From: DASPGQ01 sp035457705
Lineage (GTDB): Bacteria; Acidobacteriota; Vicinamibacteria; Marinacidobacterales; SMYC01
Length of the DNA: 64,000 bases
Direction: 5' to 3'
NCBI GenBank assembly: GCA_035457705.1
Contig: DATIBD010000074.1
Location: 62,001-126,000 of the forward strand
The notes under the pieces were generated by a model that was given only the letters and a program-made list of their open reading frames with translations, had not been told where the DNA came from and ran no database searches. Each line of letters opens with the position of its first letter. The stretch's first letter is position 1. Positions 1 through 7,982 of this stretch are shown one piece after another. Made by a program: the position numbers and the translations under genes.

Positions 1-746
1 TGCTCGTCGGCCTGCTGCTGATGATCGTGGCGGGCACCATCGCCTGGCGCCGGGGTTATCCCGTCGAAGCTCGTGTGGGTCTTGCCGAGCTCGGACGGCG
101 ATTTCTCGCCGCGCTCCCGAGCTTGTTCCTCGTCGTCCTCGTCATGGGCGGGATCGTGGCCGGGTGGTTCACCGCAACCGAGGCGGGTGCCGTGGCGGTT
201 CTGTACAGCTTCATCCTTGCCGTGGTCGTCTATCGCGAGATCCCACCCCGCGCGATCCCCGTGGTGCTGGTAGAGGCGTCGACGACGACCGCCATCGTCC
301 TGCTTCTCATCTCGGCTTCCATGGCGTTCTCGTGGGTGCTCGCCTACGAGCGAATCCCCGAGCTCATGGTCGCCGCCTTTGCCCCTTTTGAAGGCAGCAC
401 GATCGCCACGCTTCTCATCATCAATGTCTTCCTTCTCGCCATCGGCACCGTCCTCGACATTACCCCGGCGGTGCTGATATTCACCCCGGTGCTGCTACCG
501 TTGGTCACGGCGGTGGGAATCGATCCTGTGCACTTCGGCATCGTGATGGTGCTGAACCTGTGCGTGGGCCTGTGCACGCCGCCGGTGGGAACCGTGCTCT
601 TCGTCGGGTGCACGGTATCGGGGTCGTCGATCGCCGAGGTGAGCCGGGCATTGATCCCGCTCTATATGGCGATGGTAGCGGCGCTTCTGCTCGTTACGTT
701 CTTTCCCGAGCTCGCCCTCGCGCTTCCCCGCTGGCTCGGGATATGA
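1..746 (+). CDS. TRAP transporter large permease (DctM family), C-terminal part
   Basis: The frame is open from the window edge, so the true start lies outside; about 247 residues are visible. The protein is a run of hydrophobic segments separated by short charged loops. The C-terminal segment LCTPPVGTVLFVG is characteristic of the large (DctM) subunit of tripartite ATP-independent periplasmic transporters. DctM forms the inner-membrane channel that imports organic acids using the Na+ or H+ gradient, fed by a periplasmic receptor and aided by a small DctQ subunit. Those partners would lie upstream, outside the window. It is not part of the second TRAP system at 11.3-14.4 kb, which has its own fused permease. 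Substrate cannot be deduced. Confidence 0.88.
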   Translation, partial: LVGLLLMIVAGTIAWRRGYPVEARVGLAELGRRFLAALPSLFLVVLVMGGIVAGWFTATEAGAVAVLYSFILAVVVYREIPPRAIPVVLVEASTTTAIVLLLISASMAFSWVLAYERIPELMVAAFAPFEGSTIATLLIINVFLLAIGTVLDITPAVLIFTPVLLPLVTAVGIDPVHFGIVMVLNLCVGLCTPPVGTVLFVGCTVSGSSIAEVSRALIPLYMAMVAALLLVTFFPELALALPRWLGI

Positions 747-831
747 AGAGGCATCGAGCGTAAAGTAAACAGCCCCCGATCTCGGATCATCCGTTGACCC
801 ACCCTTCGGTTCGAGCTAGTCTCGAACCATC

Positions 832-3675
832 TTGGAGCCAGATCGAATCGTCGTTCGCGGAGCGCGACAGCACAATCTCAAGAACGTCACCGTCGAGATA
901 CCCAAGAAGAAACTCGTCGTTTTCAGCGGAGTTTCGGGCTCGGGGAAGTCCTCTCTCGCCTTTGATACTTTGTACGCCGAGGGCCAACGTCGTTACGTCG
1001 AGTCTCTCTCGAGCTATGCCCGTCAGTTTCTCGGACAGATGGACAAGCCGCTCTACGACACCATTCGCGGCTTGTCGCCGACCATTTCCGTCGATCAGAA
1101 GTCTTCCTCTCACAACCCGCGCTCGACAGTGGGAACGATCACCGAGATCTACGACTACCTGCGGGTTTTGTTTGCGCGAATCGGCAAGCTCGTCTGCCAT
1201 CGCTGCGGAAGCCCGGTTGCGAAGCAGACGCCGCCGCAGATCGTCGAGGAGCTTTCGAAGCTCCCGCCGGGGACGCGATTTCTCATCCTAGCGCCCTGGG
1301 TCGTGGGACGGAAGGGCGAGCACAAGGCACTCTTCGAAAAGGCCCGCCGGGGCGGGTTCACCCGCGTGCGGGTCGATGGCAAGGTCCACTCGGTCGAGGA
1401 TGACATCGTCCTCGACAAGAAGAAGAAGCACGACATCGAGCTCGTCATCGACCGGCTGGTGGCCAAACCCGAGCTCGCTTCGACGTCTCGCTCGAGGCTC
1501 ACCGACTCCGTCGAGACCGCGCTGCGCGAAGGTCGCGGCGTCCTCGTCGTCCAACCCGAAGACGGTAACGAGCTTCTCTTCTCCGAGCACCAGGCCTGTC
1601 ACCGCTGTGGCATTTCGTTTCCCGAGCTCTCTCCCCAGCTGTTCTCCTTCAACTCGCCCCAGGGCATGTGCCCCGACTGTCACGGGCTCGGAACCCGGGC
1701 GGAAATGGACGAGGGGCTCATGGTGCCCAACCCTTCGCTTTCCATCAATGAGGGCGCGGTGAGACCGTGGGGCGTCATCGAGGAAAAGGGGGGCTGGCGA
1801 GCTGCCGTGGTGCGCTCTATGGCACGCCATTTCGGCATCGATCTTTCGATTCCCTGGAGCCAGCTTTCCGTGGCCGAACGCCGCATCATCTTATATGGCG
1901 CCGACCGGCAGCGGATCACGGTCCGGAAGGGCAGGCGGTCGTTTCAGACCCGCTTCGAAGGACTCGTGCCCATCCTCATGCGCCGCATGAAGGAGACGGA
2001 ATCCGAATCCGTCCGCAAGCACTACGCCCAGTTCATGTCGGACAAGCCCTGCTCGACCTGCCGGGGCGCACGCCTCAGGCCCGAGGCCCTGGCGGTTCGT
2101 ATCGCGGGAAAGTCGATCACGGAGCTTTCGGCGAGCTCGATCGACGATGCACACCTGTTCGCCACTACTGTGGATCTCGCGGGGACCGATGCGCTCATCG
2201 GCGCCGAGCTCCTGAAGGAGATCATCAATCGGCTTCGGTTTCTGCGGGACGTTGGGCTCGGATATCTCTCCCTGGATCGACTCGCACCGTCACTGTCCGG
2301 TGGCGAATCACAGAGAATCCGCCTCGCGAGCCAGATCGGCTCCGAGCTCACCGGTGTCGTCTATATCCTCGACGAGCCCTCCATCGGCCTTCACGCCCGC
2401 GACAACGCACGCCTTCTGGCCGCGCTCCGCCACTTGCGCGACATGGGCAATACGGTAGTCGTCGTGGAGCACGATCGGGAGACCATCGAGGCGGCCGATC
2501 ACGTCATCGATTTCGGCCCGGGCGCGGGCGTGCACGGAGGGGAGATCGTCGGCACCGGGACCGCCCACGAGCTCACGCATCAACAGAGGTCTCTCACCGG
2601 CAGGTATCTTGCCGGAGAGATGAGTATCGAGATTCCCTCGCAGCGTCGCAAGCCGGCGAGGCACCGTCTTTGGATCCGAGGGGCGACCGAGAACAATCTC
2701 AAAGACATCGACGTCGAGATCCCCCTCGGTGTGCTCGTCGGAGTCACGGGAGTCTCGGGCGCCGGCAAGAGCACCCTGGTGAATGACATTCTTTATCCCG
2801 CGCTCGCACGAGCTCTCAATCGCGCCGAGGCCGCTCCGGGAAGCTGCCGGGGAATCGAGGGGATCGAGCACCTCGACAAGGTGATCGACATCGATCAATC
2901 CCCGATCGGGCGTACGCCCCGGTCCAACCCCGCGACCTATACGAAAGTTTTCGACGAGATTCGCGGTTTCTTCGCTACGCTTCCCGAAGCGCGGGCCAGG
3001 GGCTACCAGCCGGGACGATTCTCGTTCAACGTGAAAGGCGGACGCTGCGAGCGATGCTCGGGGGACGGCCTCATACAGGTCGAGATGCATTTTCTCCCCG
3101 ACGTTTACGTTCCCTGCGAAGAATGCCGGGGCCGCCGGTTCAACGATTCCACACTCGAGATTCGATACAAAAGTCTTTCCATTGCCGACGTGCTCGACCT
3201 CACCGTCGCCGAGGCCGCGGAGTTGTTTCGAAACCATCCCGGGATCCGACGCGTCCTCGACACCATCGAACAAGTTGGACTCGGCTATATCAAACTCGGG
3301 CAGAGCTCCCCGACCCTTTCGGGAGGCGAAGCCCAGCGGGTCAAGCTCTCGCGGGAGCTGGCCAAGCGGGCCACGGGCCGTACCTTCTATATATTGGACG
3401 AGCCAACGACCGGCCTGCATTTTCACGATGTCGCGCGGCTACTGAGCGTTTTGCAGACGCTCGTGGACGCCGGCAACACCGTCCTCGTCATCGAGCACAA
3501 CCTCGACGTCGTGAAGGCCGCGGATTATCTCGTCGATCTCGGGCCCGAAGGCGGCGATGCGGGAGGACGGGTGGTCGTGTGCGGCACACCCGAAGAGGTA
3601 GCCTCGGATTCTCGGTCTCATACCGGAAAGGTGCTGCGCAGCGTTCTCGAAAGAGCCGTGCTCGAGGCTTCGTGA
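832..3675 (+). CDS. uvrA: Excinuclease ABC subunit A
   Basis: UvrA is the damage-sensing ATPase of nucleotide excision repair and loads UvrB at bulky DNA lesions. The 947 residues match the usual length of about 940. Two ABC ATPase modules are visible: Walker A GVSGSGKSS near residue 33 and GVSGAGKST near 641, with signatures LSGGESQR near 489 and LSGGEAQR near 829. Cysteine pairs form the zinc modules (CHRCG near 122, CHRCG near 256 with CPDC near 281, CERC near 738 with CEEC near 762). The conserved N-terminus starts right after the TTG at 832, so TTG was kept as start. The stop overlaps the GTG of the next gene, which suggests translational coupling. Confidence 0.97.
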   Translation: MEPDRIVVRGARQHNLKNVTVEIPKKKLVVFSGVSGSGKSSLAFDTLYAEGQRRYVESLSSYARQFLGQMDKPLYDTIRGLSPTISVDQKSSSHNPRSTVGTITEIYDYLRVLFARIGKLVCHRCGSPVAKQTPPQIVEELSKLPPGTRFLILAPWVVGRKGEHKALFEKARRGGFTRVRVDGKVHSVEDDIVLDKKKKHDIELVIDRLVAKPELASTSRSRLTDSVETALREGRGVLVVQPEDGNELLFSEHQACHRCGISFPELSPQLFSFNSPQGMCPDCHGLGTRAEMDEGLMVPNPSLSINEGAVRPWGVIEEKGGWRAAVVRSMARHFGIDLSIPWSQLSVAERRIILYGADRQRITVRKGRRSFQTRFEGLVPILMRRMKETESESVRKHYAQFMSDKPCSTCRGARLRPEALAVRIAGKSITELSASSIDDAHLFATTVDLAGTDALIGAELLKEIINRLRFLRDVGLGYLSLDRLAPSLSGGESQRIRLASQIGSELTGVVYILDEPSIGLHARDNARLLAALRHLRDMGNTVVVVEHDRETIEAADHVIDFGPGAGVHGGEIVGTGTAHELTHQQRSLTGRYLAGEMSIEIPSQRRKPARHRLWIRGATENNLKDIDVEIPLGVLVGVTGVSGAGKSTLVNDILYPALARALNRAEAAPGSCRGIEGIEHLDKVIDIDQSPIGRTPRSNPATYTKVFDEIRGFFATLPEARARGYQPGRFSFNVKGGRCERCSGDGLIQVEMHFLPDVYVPCEECRGRRFNDSTLEIRYKSLSIADVLDLTVAEAAELFRNHPGIRRVLDTIEQVGLGYIKLGQSSPTLSGGEAQRVKLSRELAKRATGRTFYILDEPTTGLHFHDVARLLSVLQTLVDAGNTVLVIEHNLDVVKAADYLVDLGPEGGDAGGRVVVCGTPEEVASDSRSHTGKVLRSVLERAVLEAS

Positions 3676-5537
3676 GGCTCGTTCTCGCCCTCGTAGCCGG
3701 TTTATCGGCGGGCGACATCCGTTTGCTGGGGCAATCGGACGACGTTCGATATCTTCCTCTGCTGGAGGACGCTTGTCGTGCCCAGCTTGCTGGGCCGTTC
3801 ACCCCGGATGTGGAGGAGGAGCAGGTCGAATGCCTCGAGGCGATTCGAAGGCTGGATCCCGAGAAGGCGGCGAGCTATGCCGAGGAGGTGTTGGAATCCG
3901 TTCCGGATTCGTGCCGTCCGTTCTGGTCCGCGCTCCGAGTCCTCGCCAGTGCGGGCGATCTCGGGATCATCCGAAGAGGACTTACCTCCTACTTCGAGGA
4001 GCCCACCGAGTGGCGAATCGTTCTCGCCGAAGCTTCCCGTCGTGACGTCCGACTGCGCGACTTTGCGCCCTGGGCGTCAGGCGGAAGGCACGATTCGGAG
4101 CGGCTCCTCAGATCGAGGCTCGAGCAGAACCTGGGCCGCGCGCCGCCGGAACCGAAGTTCGGGGTCGCCCCTTCGCTCGACATAACCGACGTCGTTAGGC
4201 TGCACCAGCAAATCCTCGCACTCGACTCGGACGCGAGATATCGGGTCCTTCGCGTCCTCGCCGCCCGAGACGACGATGCCCTCGTTGGGCTTCCAATCGA
4301 CCGGCCGGCCCTCGATCGCCTCTATCCGTATCTCGTCGGATCTCGTCATCCCTCCCTGAGAGCGCAGATCACAAGGACCGACCGAGCTCGGGGAGAGGCG
4401 CTCGCCGCCCTGCTTCTCTCGAAGGTCGCGACCGAGGAAGAGAAACGTTCCGCCGTCGAGTCGATGACAGATGCTTGGCCGCGAGCGCTCGTGACCAGGG
4501 GGGTCTACGAAGTGATGGAGTCTCTGGTCGGAGCGAGCCGCGCGCTCGATCGAGCCGGCGTCGGCGGCCTTTCCATCATATCGCTTCCCGAAGCGCGTCT
4601 CCGCCTGGAAGCGATGGCCACGCCCGAGGCGATCGACGGATTGATGAGGCGCGCCGATCGCGGCCTTGCGGTACCAGCCCTTTCCGATTTGCGCCGGCTT
4701 GGCTCGCCACCGGTGCGTTACGCGGCGGAGAAGGCGTTGCTTGCGTTGGGCGCACCCGGCTCGACTACTTTTCTGAAGTCGAGAACCGAGCTCGGGGATC
4801 TGCTTCCGATCGTGATGAAGGCACCGCTCAAGGGAGAAACCCTGCTCGAGCTGATTTCGCCGGTTGCCTCGAGCCCTTCTCCGTCGCCTGAGGCGCTCGC
4901 GGCGCTGTTTCAGCTCCACGACCGGCATCCCTCGGTGGTGCTGAGCTATCTCGGCGAGGAGCCCGGCCCTCTCGCCGAGCGTTTCCACTTCGTCCTGTCG
5001 CTTTCCGGCGACCCGAGACGGCTGCCGATCCTGGTCGACCTCGCCGTCAACCAGAGCGCACCCGCGAGCCGAGAAGCCGCTTTCACCGGCCTTGCCGAAG
5101 CCGAGCTCGGGTCCTACGAGAAAAGGCTCCACCGGCTCGCGGGGCACCCCGACCGCAGCGTGCGTTTTCGCGTTGCGGCCGCGCTAGCTCCATCTGGGGA
5201 GTCATGGATCGTGCGCCTGCTCGTCGCCGAGCTGGACGAGAGCGAACCAGCGGAGGTGGAGCGAGCGAGACGCGCGCTTCAGAGAATCGCTCCAGAGCGC
5301 GCCCGTGGCGTTCTCGAAGAGATGATAGGGGACGGTACCGCGACGGCGTTCGCGGTGAACGCCTTCATCTCTCTCTCCCCAGAAACGATTCGCGAGGATC
5401 GGGGGCTCCAGCGCCGCATCTGGGAGCTCCTCGAAGAGGGAGTCGCCCTTGGGACTCCGCTCTCTCTTATCGCCGCTTCGCATCTTTCGCATCGACGAGC
5501 GCTCGCGGCCGTCCGGACATATATCGAACGTCGCTGA
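3672..5537 (+). CDS. Secreted HEAT-repeat-like protein
   Basis: The frame is open well upstream inside uvrA, but the GTG at 3672 is the likely start. It overlaps the uvrA stop by four bases and is followed by an export signal (MRLVLALVAGLSAG). The 621-residue protein is rich in Ala, Leu, Arg and Glu. It shows repeated two-helix units with patterns such as VRYAAEKALLALGAPG and VRFRVAAALAPSGE, typical of HEAT/armadillo-like scaffolds. No catalytic motif is visible. Such proteins usually act as periplasmic binding scaffolds; the partner is unknown. The link to uvrA is probably only transcriptional. Confidence 0.75.
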   Translation: MRLVLALVAGLSAGDIRLLGQSDDVRYLPLLEDACRAQLAGPFTPDVEEEQVECLEAIRRLDPEKAASYAEEVLESVPDSCRPFWSALRVLASAGDLGIIRRGLTSYFEEPTEWRIVLAEASRRDVRLRDFAPWASGGRHDSERLLRSRLEQNLGRAPPEPKFGVAPSLDITDVVRLHQQILALDSDARYRVLRVLAARDDDALVGLPIDRPALDRLYPYLVGSRHPSLRAQITRTDRARGEALAALLLSKVATEEEKRSAVESMTDAWPRALVTRGVYEVMESLVGASRALDRAGVGGLSIISLPEARLRLEAMATPEAIDGLMRRADRGLAVPALSDLRRLGSPPVRYAAEKALLALGAPGSTTFLKSRTELGDLLPIVMKAPLKGETLLELISPVASSPSPSPEALAALFQLHDRHPSVVLSYLGEEPGPLAERFHFVLSLSGDPRRLPILVDLAVNQSAPASREAAFTGLAEAELGSYEKRLHRLAGHPDRSVRFRVAAALAPSGESWIVRLLVAELDESEPAEVERARRALQRIAPERARGVLEEMIGDGTATAFAVNAFISLSPETIREDRGLQRRIWELLEEGVALGTPLSLIAASHLSHRRALAAVRTYIERR

Positions 5538-5607
5538 TCTTGCTGCCCTGCGAGATCGCGAAAGGCGCCGCGACCGAAGAAGCTCGACTGTGCTAACCTG
5601 AAAGGTC

Positions 5608-6360
5608 ATGTCTGGCTACGCCTACCAGAGGGGACAGATTCGTTTCGGTGGACCGCTGACGCCCGGAGTCAAGATCATCATCATCGCCAACATGGTGGCG
5701 TTTCTCCTGCAAGTGATCATCCGACCGTTCACCGAGTGGTTCACGCTCCAGCCGCCTCTGGTCCTACCCTGGAACTTTCAGATCTGGCGGGTGGGGACGT
5801 ACATGTTCCTGCACTTCGGCACCTGGCATCTGTTCTGGAACATGCTCAGCTTGTTCCTCTTCGGCGGCGCCATAGAGAGCACCTGGGGAACCCGATCGTT
5901 TTATCGGTACTACTTTCTGTGCGGTCTCGGGGGTGCGCTCTTCGCGTTCATACCCATTGGTCCCTTCCACAACGTATCGATCGCCGGGGCCTCGGGCGCG
6001 GTCTACGGAATTCTCCTCGCCTACGGAGTGCTATTCCCCAACAATAGAATCTACGTACTCTTGACGTTTCCGGTCGAAGCGAAGTATCTCGTCGCTGTCG
6101 TCGGATTCATCTCTCTGGTAAGCGCGCTCACGGGACAGGAGGGAGTCGCTCATGCCGTGCACCTCGGGGGTTTTCTAACGGGGTACATTCTCCTGCGCTG
6201 GGCGGGGCTGGCCCGACGGACGAGCGCCTTCGCCCGGACCGACTTCCTGGGCTCGTTGCGTGAGGCCTATCGACGCTGGCGCATGAGGCGCCTCAAGCGT
6301 AAGTTCGAGGCCTACTACGAGAAGCGGGCCGGCCGCGACGATCGCGACATCATTCATTGA
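5608..6360 (+). CDS. Rhomboid-family intramembrane serine protease
   Basis: This is a 250-residue polytopic membrane protein. It carries the rhomboid catalytic serine motif GASGAVYG (Ser near residue 129) and the catalytic histidine in HAVHLGGF near 185. A conserved WHLFWNM segment lies in the second membrane helix, where rhomboids carry HxxxN. These are the Ser-His dyad elements of proteases that cleave substrates within the membrane. The C-terminus after the last helix is a basic cytoplasmic tail (RRWRMRRLKRKFEAYYEKR). ATG at 5608 is preceded by GAAAGG. Substrate unknown. Confidence 0.9.
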   Translation: MSGYAYQRGQIRFGGPLTPGVKIIIIANMVAFLLQVIIRPFTEWFTLQPPLVLPWNFQIWRVGTYMFLHFGTWHLFWNMLSLFLFGGAIESTWGTRSFYRYYFLCGLGGALFAFIPIGPFHNVSIAGASGAVYGILLAYGVLFPNNRIYVLLTFPVEAKYLVAVVGFISLVSALTGQEGVAHAVHLGGFLTGYILLRWAGLARRTSAFARTDFLGSLREAYRRWRMRRLKRKFEAYYEKRAGRDDRDIIH

Positions 6361-6423
6361 GCCGGTTTGACAAGCTTCCGGGCCGGTGGTAGCGTCCGGT
6401 TCCTCTTCGCTCAGGAGGTCGGC

Positions 6424-6801
6424 ATGAAAGTCAGGGCGCTCCTCATGCTCCTGGTTCTCGGTCTCGCCGCGCTTTCGGTCGCACAAGGCACTGCGATTCG
6501 TCCCGAAGAGATTACTGCCGAGCGAGTCGGTCAAACCGTGGTGGTGGAGGGCCGAGTCTACAGCAGCAACAAGACGTCCGCGGGCATCCATCTCTATTTC
6601 GGCGCCGACACGAGCACGGCCTTTCAGGCGCTCGTGACTTCGGCTTCGTTTCACAAATTCAAGGTCGACATAGAGAAGCAGTACTCATCACGAAACGTGC
6701 GGGTTACGGGAAAGCTCGAGCAGGATAGCGGCCGCTTTTTCGTTCGCATCGAGGAGCCGTCGCAGATCAAGGTGGCTCCTCGAAAGCGTGGAACCAGCTG
6801 A
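6424..6801 (+). CDS. Small secreted protein, OB-fold-like
   Basis: The start was placed at ATG 6424 because AGGAGG lies a few bases upstream and the first residues form a signal peptide (MKVRALLMLLVLGLAALSVA). The frame extends further upstream, without support. The mature part, about 105 residues, has alternating beta-like stretches (GQTVVVEGRVY, RNVRVTGKLEQ, GRFFVRIEEPSQIKV). This is the pattern of single OB-fold domains found in periplasmic nucleic-acid or ligand-binding proteins. No catalytic motif is evident and the family was not recognised with certainty. It may be cotranscribed with the rhomboid gene. Confidence 0.7.
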   Translation: MKVRALLMLLVLGLAALSVAQGTAIRPEEITAERVGQTVVVEGRVYSSNKTSAGIHLYFGADTSTAFQALVTSASFHKFKVDIEKQYSSRNVRVTGKLEQDSGRFFVRIEEPSQIKVAPRKRGTS

Positions 6802-6824
6802 GCCGTACGCCGCGATGATAGGGG

Positions 6825-7661
6825 TCATGCGTCCCCGATAGCGATCGGCCGTTCTCGGTCCGCGCACCATTCCGACCAGGAGCCGGGATAGAGCTTGGCG
6901 CCCGTGAGGCCGGCAATCTCCATGGCGAGCAGATTGTGGCACGCCGTGACCCCCGACCCGCAGTAGGAGACGACCGAATCGCCCCCCCCCTCGATGACCG
7001 CGCTGAACCTCTTCCGGAGCTCTTGTTCTGGGAGAAATCGACCACGTTCATCGAGGTTCGTGGACGAGGGAAGATTCCTGGCGCCGGGAATGTGACCGGC
7101 GACCGGATCGAGCGGTTCGGCGTCGCCCCGAAACCTCTCGGGCGCCCTCGCGTCGAGGAGCAGATGGTTTTCTAATGTCTTCCGCAGGGCGTCTACGTCG
7201 ATGCGCATTGCTTCGCGAACGCGAGGTTCGAAACGGCGCGGCGAGCGGCGCTCGTGGTTGCGCGCGAGCGGCCCCCCGCTCGCCTCGTATGCGGCCAGGC
7301 CGCCGTCGAGGACGGAAACGGCGTCGTGTCCCAGGAAACGAAGCATCCACCAGAGCCGGGCGGCGATTTGACCGCCCGCGGTGTCGTAGACGATGACGCG
7401 TACCGCTTCATCGATTCCCCACTGGGAGAATCGATCGGTCATCTTCACGATCGAGGGAAGCGGGTGTCGTCCGTTGGTGCCGCTCGGTGGAGCAGAGAGG
7501 TCTCTATCGAGATGCGCGTAGACTGCACCGGGGATGTGGCCAAGGAGATACTCTCGCTCCCCGCGATGGGGCTCGGCGAGATAGAAGCGGCAATCGATCG
7601 TGGCCCAGTCCGTGTCATGGGAATGCGCAAGAAGCTGGTTGGCGGCAATCAAGGGTTCCAT
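6825..7661 (-). CDS. Sulfurtransferase with two rhodanese domains (SseA/MPST type)
   Basis: Two tandem rhodanese domains fill 278 residues, the usual size of thiosulfate or 3-mercaptopyruvate sulfurtransferases. The active-site loop of the second domain is CGSGVT (Cys near 234). That loop is typical of the SseA/3-mercaptopyruvate group, whereas classic thiosulfate rhodaneses have CRxGxx. The first domain lacks a catalytic cysteine, as expected (VIVYDTAGGQ). The frame opens at a TTG inside the adjacent repeat, but ATG 7661 has an AAGGA site and matches the family N-terminus (MEPLIAANQLL), so it was chosen. The enzyme moves sulfur onto thiol or cyanide acceptors in the cytoplasm. Confidence 0.9.
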   Translation of the reverse strand: MEPLIAANQLLAHSHDTDWATIDCRFYLAEPHRGEREYLLGHIPGAVYAHLDRDLSAPPSGTNGRHPLPSIVKMTDRFSQWGIDEAVRVIVYDTAGGQIAARLWWMLRFLGHDAVSVLDGGLAAYEASGGPLARNHERRSPRRFEPRVREAMRIDVDALRKTLENHLLLDARAPERFRGDAEPLDPVAGHIPGARNLPSSTNLDERGRFLPEQELRKRFSAVIEGGGDSVVSYCGSGVTACHNLLAMEIAGLTGAKLYPGSWSEWCADRERPIAIGDA

Positions 7662-7674
7662 GCTCAGTCCTTCA

Positions 7675-7982
7675 CTAGAAGTGCTCAATGCCGTGGCGGG
7701 ACCCGCGATCGCCCGGCCGCCACGGCTCGGCCTTTGCGGCGCTTATTCGCACTGCGTGCTCACATCTCATGTTTTCGAAGGAGCCCGATGCGGACGATTA
7801 TTCGCACTGCGTGCTCACATCTCATGTTTTCGAAGGAGCCCGATGCGGACGATTATTCGCACTGCGTGCTCACATCTCATGTCTTCGAAGGAGCCCGATG
7901 CGGACGATTCGCGCTGGCGTCACGGCAGAAGTCTTGGCCACCGCTCGGCAGGCTGGGCTGTATTTTTTCATCAGCCTGCTAG
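7675..7982. repeat. Dispersed CTAG-bounded repeat, copy A (expanded)
   Basis: This copy fills the space between the sulfurtransferase and the oligopeptidase. It begins and ends with CTAG. Near its left end is a perfect 10-bp inverted repeat, GCCGTGGCGG / CCGCCACGGC, at 7690-7726 with a 17-base loop. The right end is TCAGCCTGCTAG. The same left block, hairpin and right block are found at 63293-63433 in opposite orientation. Copy A is 308 bp because it carries three 55-bp units; without them it is about 143 bp, the size of the other full copy. The two ends are imperfect inverted repeats of each other. No protein is encoded. It resembles a non-autonomous mobile element. Confidence 0.8.
7746..7910. 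repeat. Tandem repeat, 3 x 55 bp
   Basis: Three head-to-tail copies of a 55-bp unit begin at 7746, 7801 and 7856. The first two are identical; the third differs at one base in the middle (TCATGTCTT for TCATGTTTT) and slightly at its end. Each unit contains AAGGAGCCCG followed by ATG, which looks like a ribosome binding site and start. Because 55 is not a multiple of three the copies are read in three different frames, so coding is unlikely. The array sits inside dispersed repeat copy A and is absent from the copy at 63.3 kb. Confidence 0.95.

Noticed and set aside
2308..3426. 372-codon frame antisense to uvrA
   Set aside because: It mirrors the codon pattern of uvrA on the other strand, has no family resemblance and no ribosome site; typical high-GC shadow.
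4077..5147. 356-codon frame antisense to the HEAT-repeat gene
   Set aside because: Low-complexity Arg/Gly-rich translation opposite a better-supported gene.
7746..7910. CRISPR array
   Set aside because: The 55-bp units are contiguous and nearly identical, with no variable spacers, and no cas gene is near.
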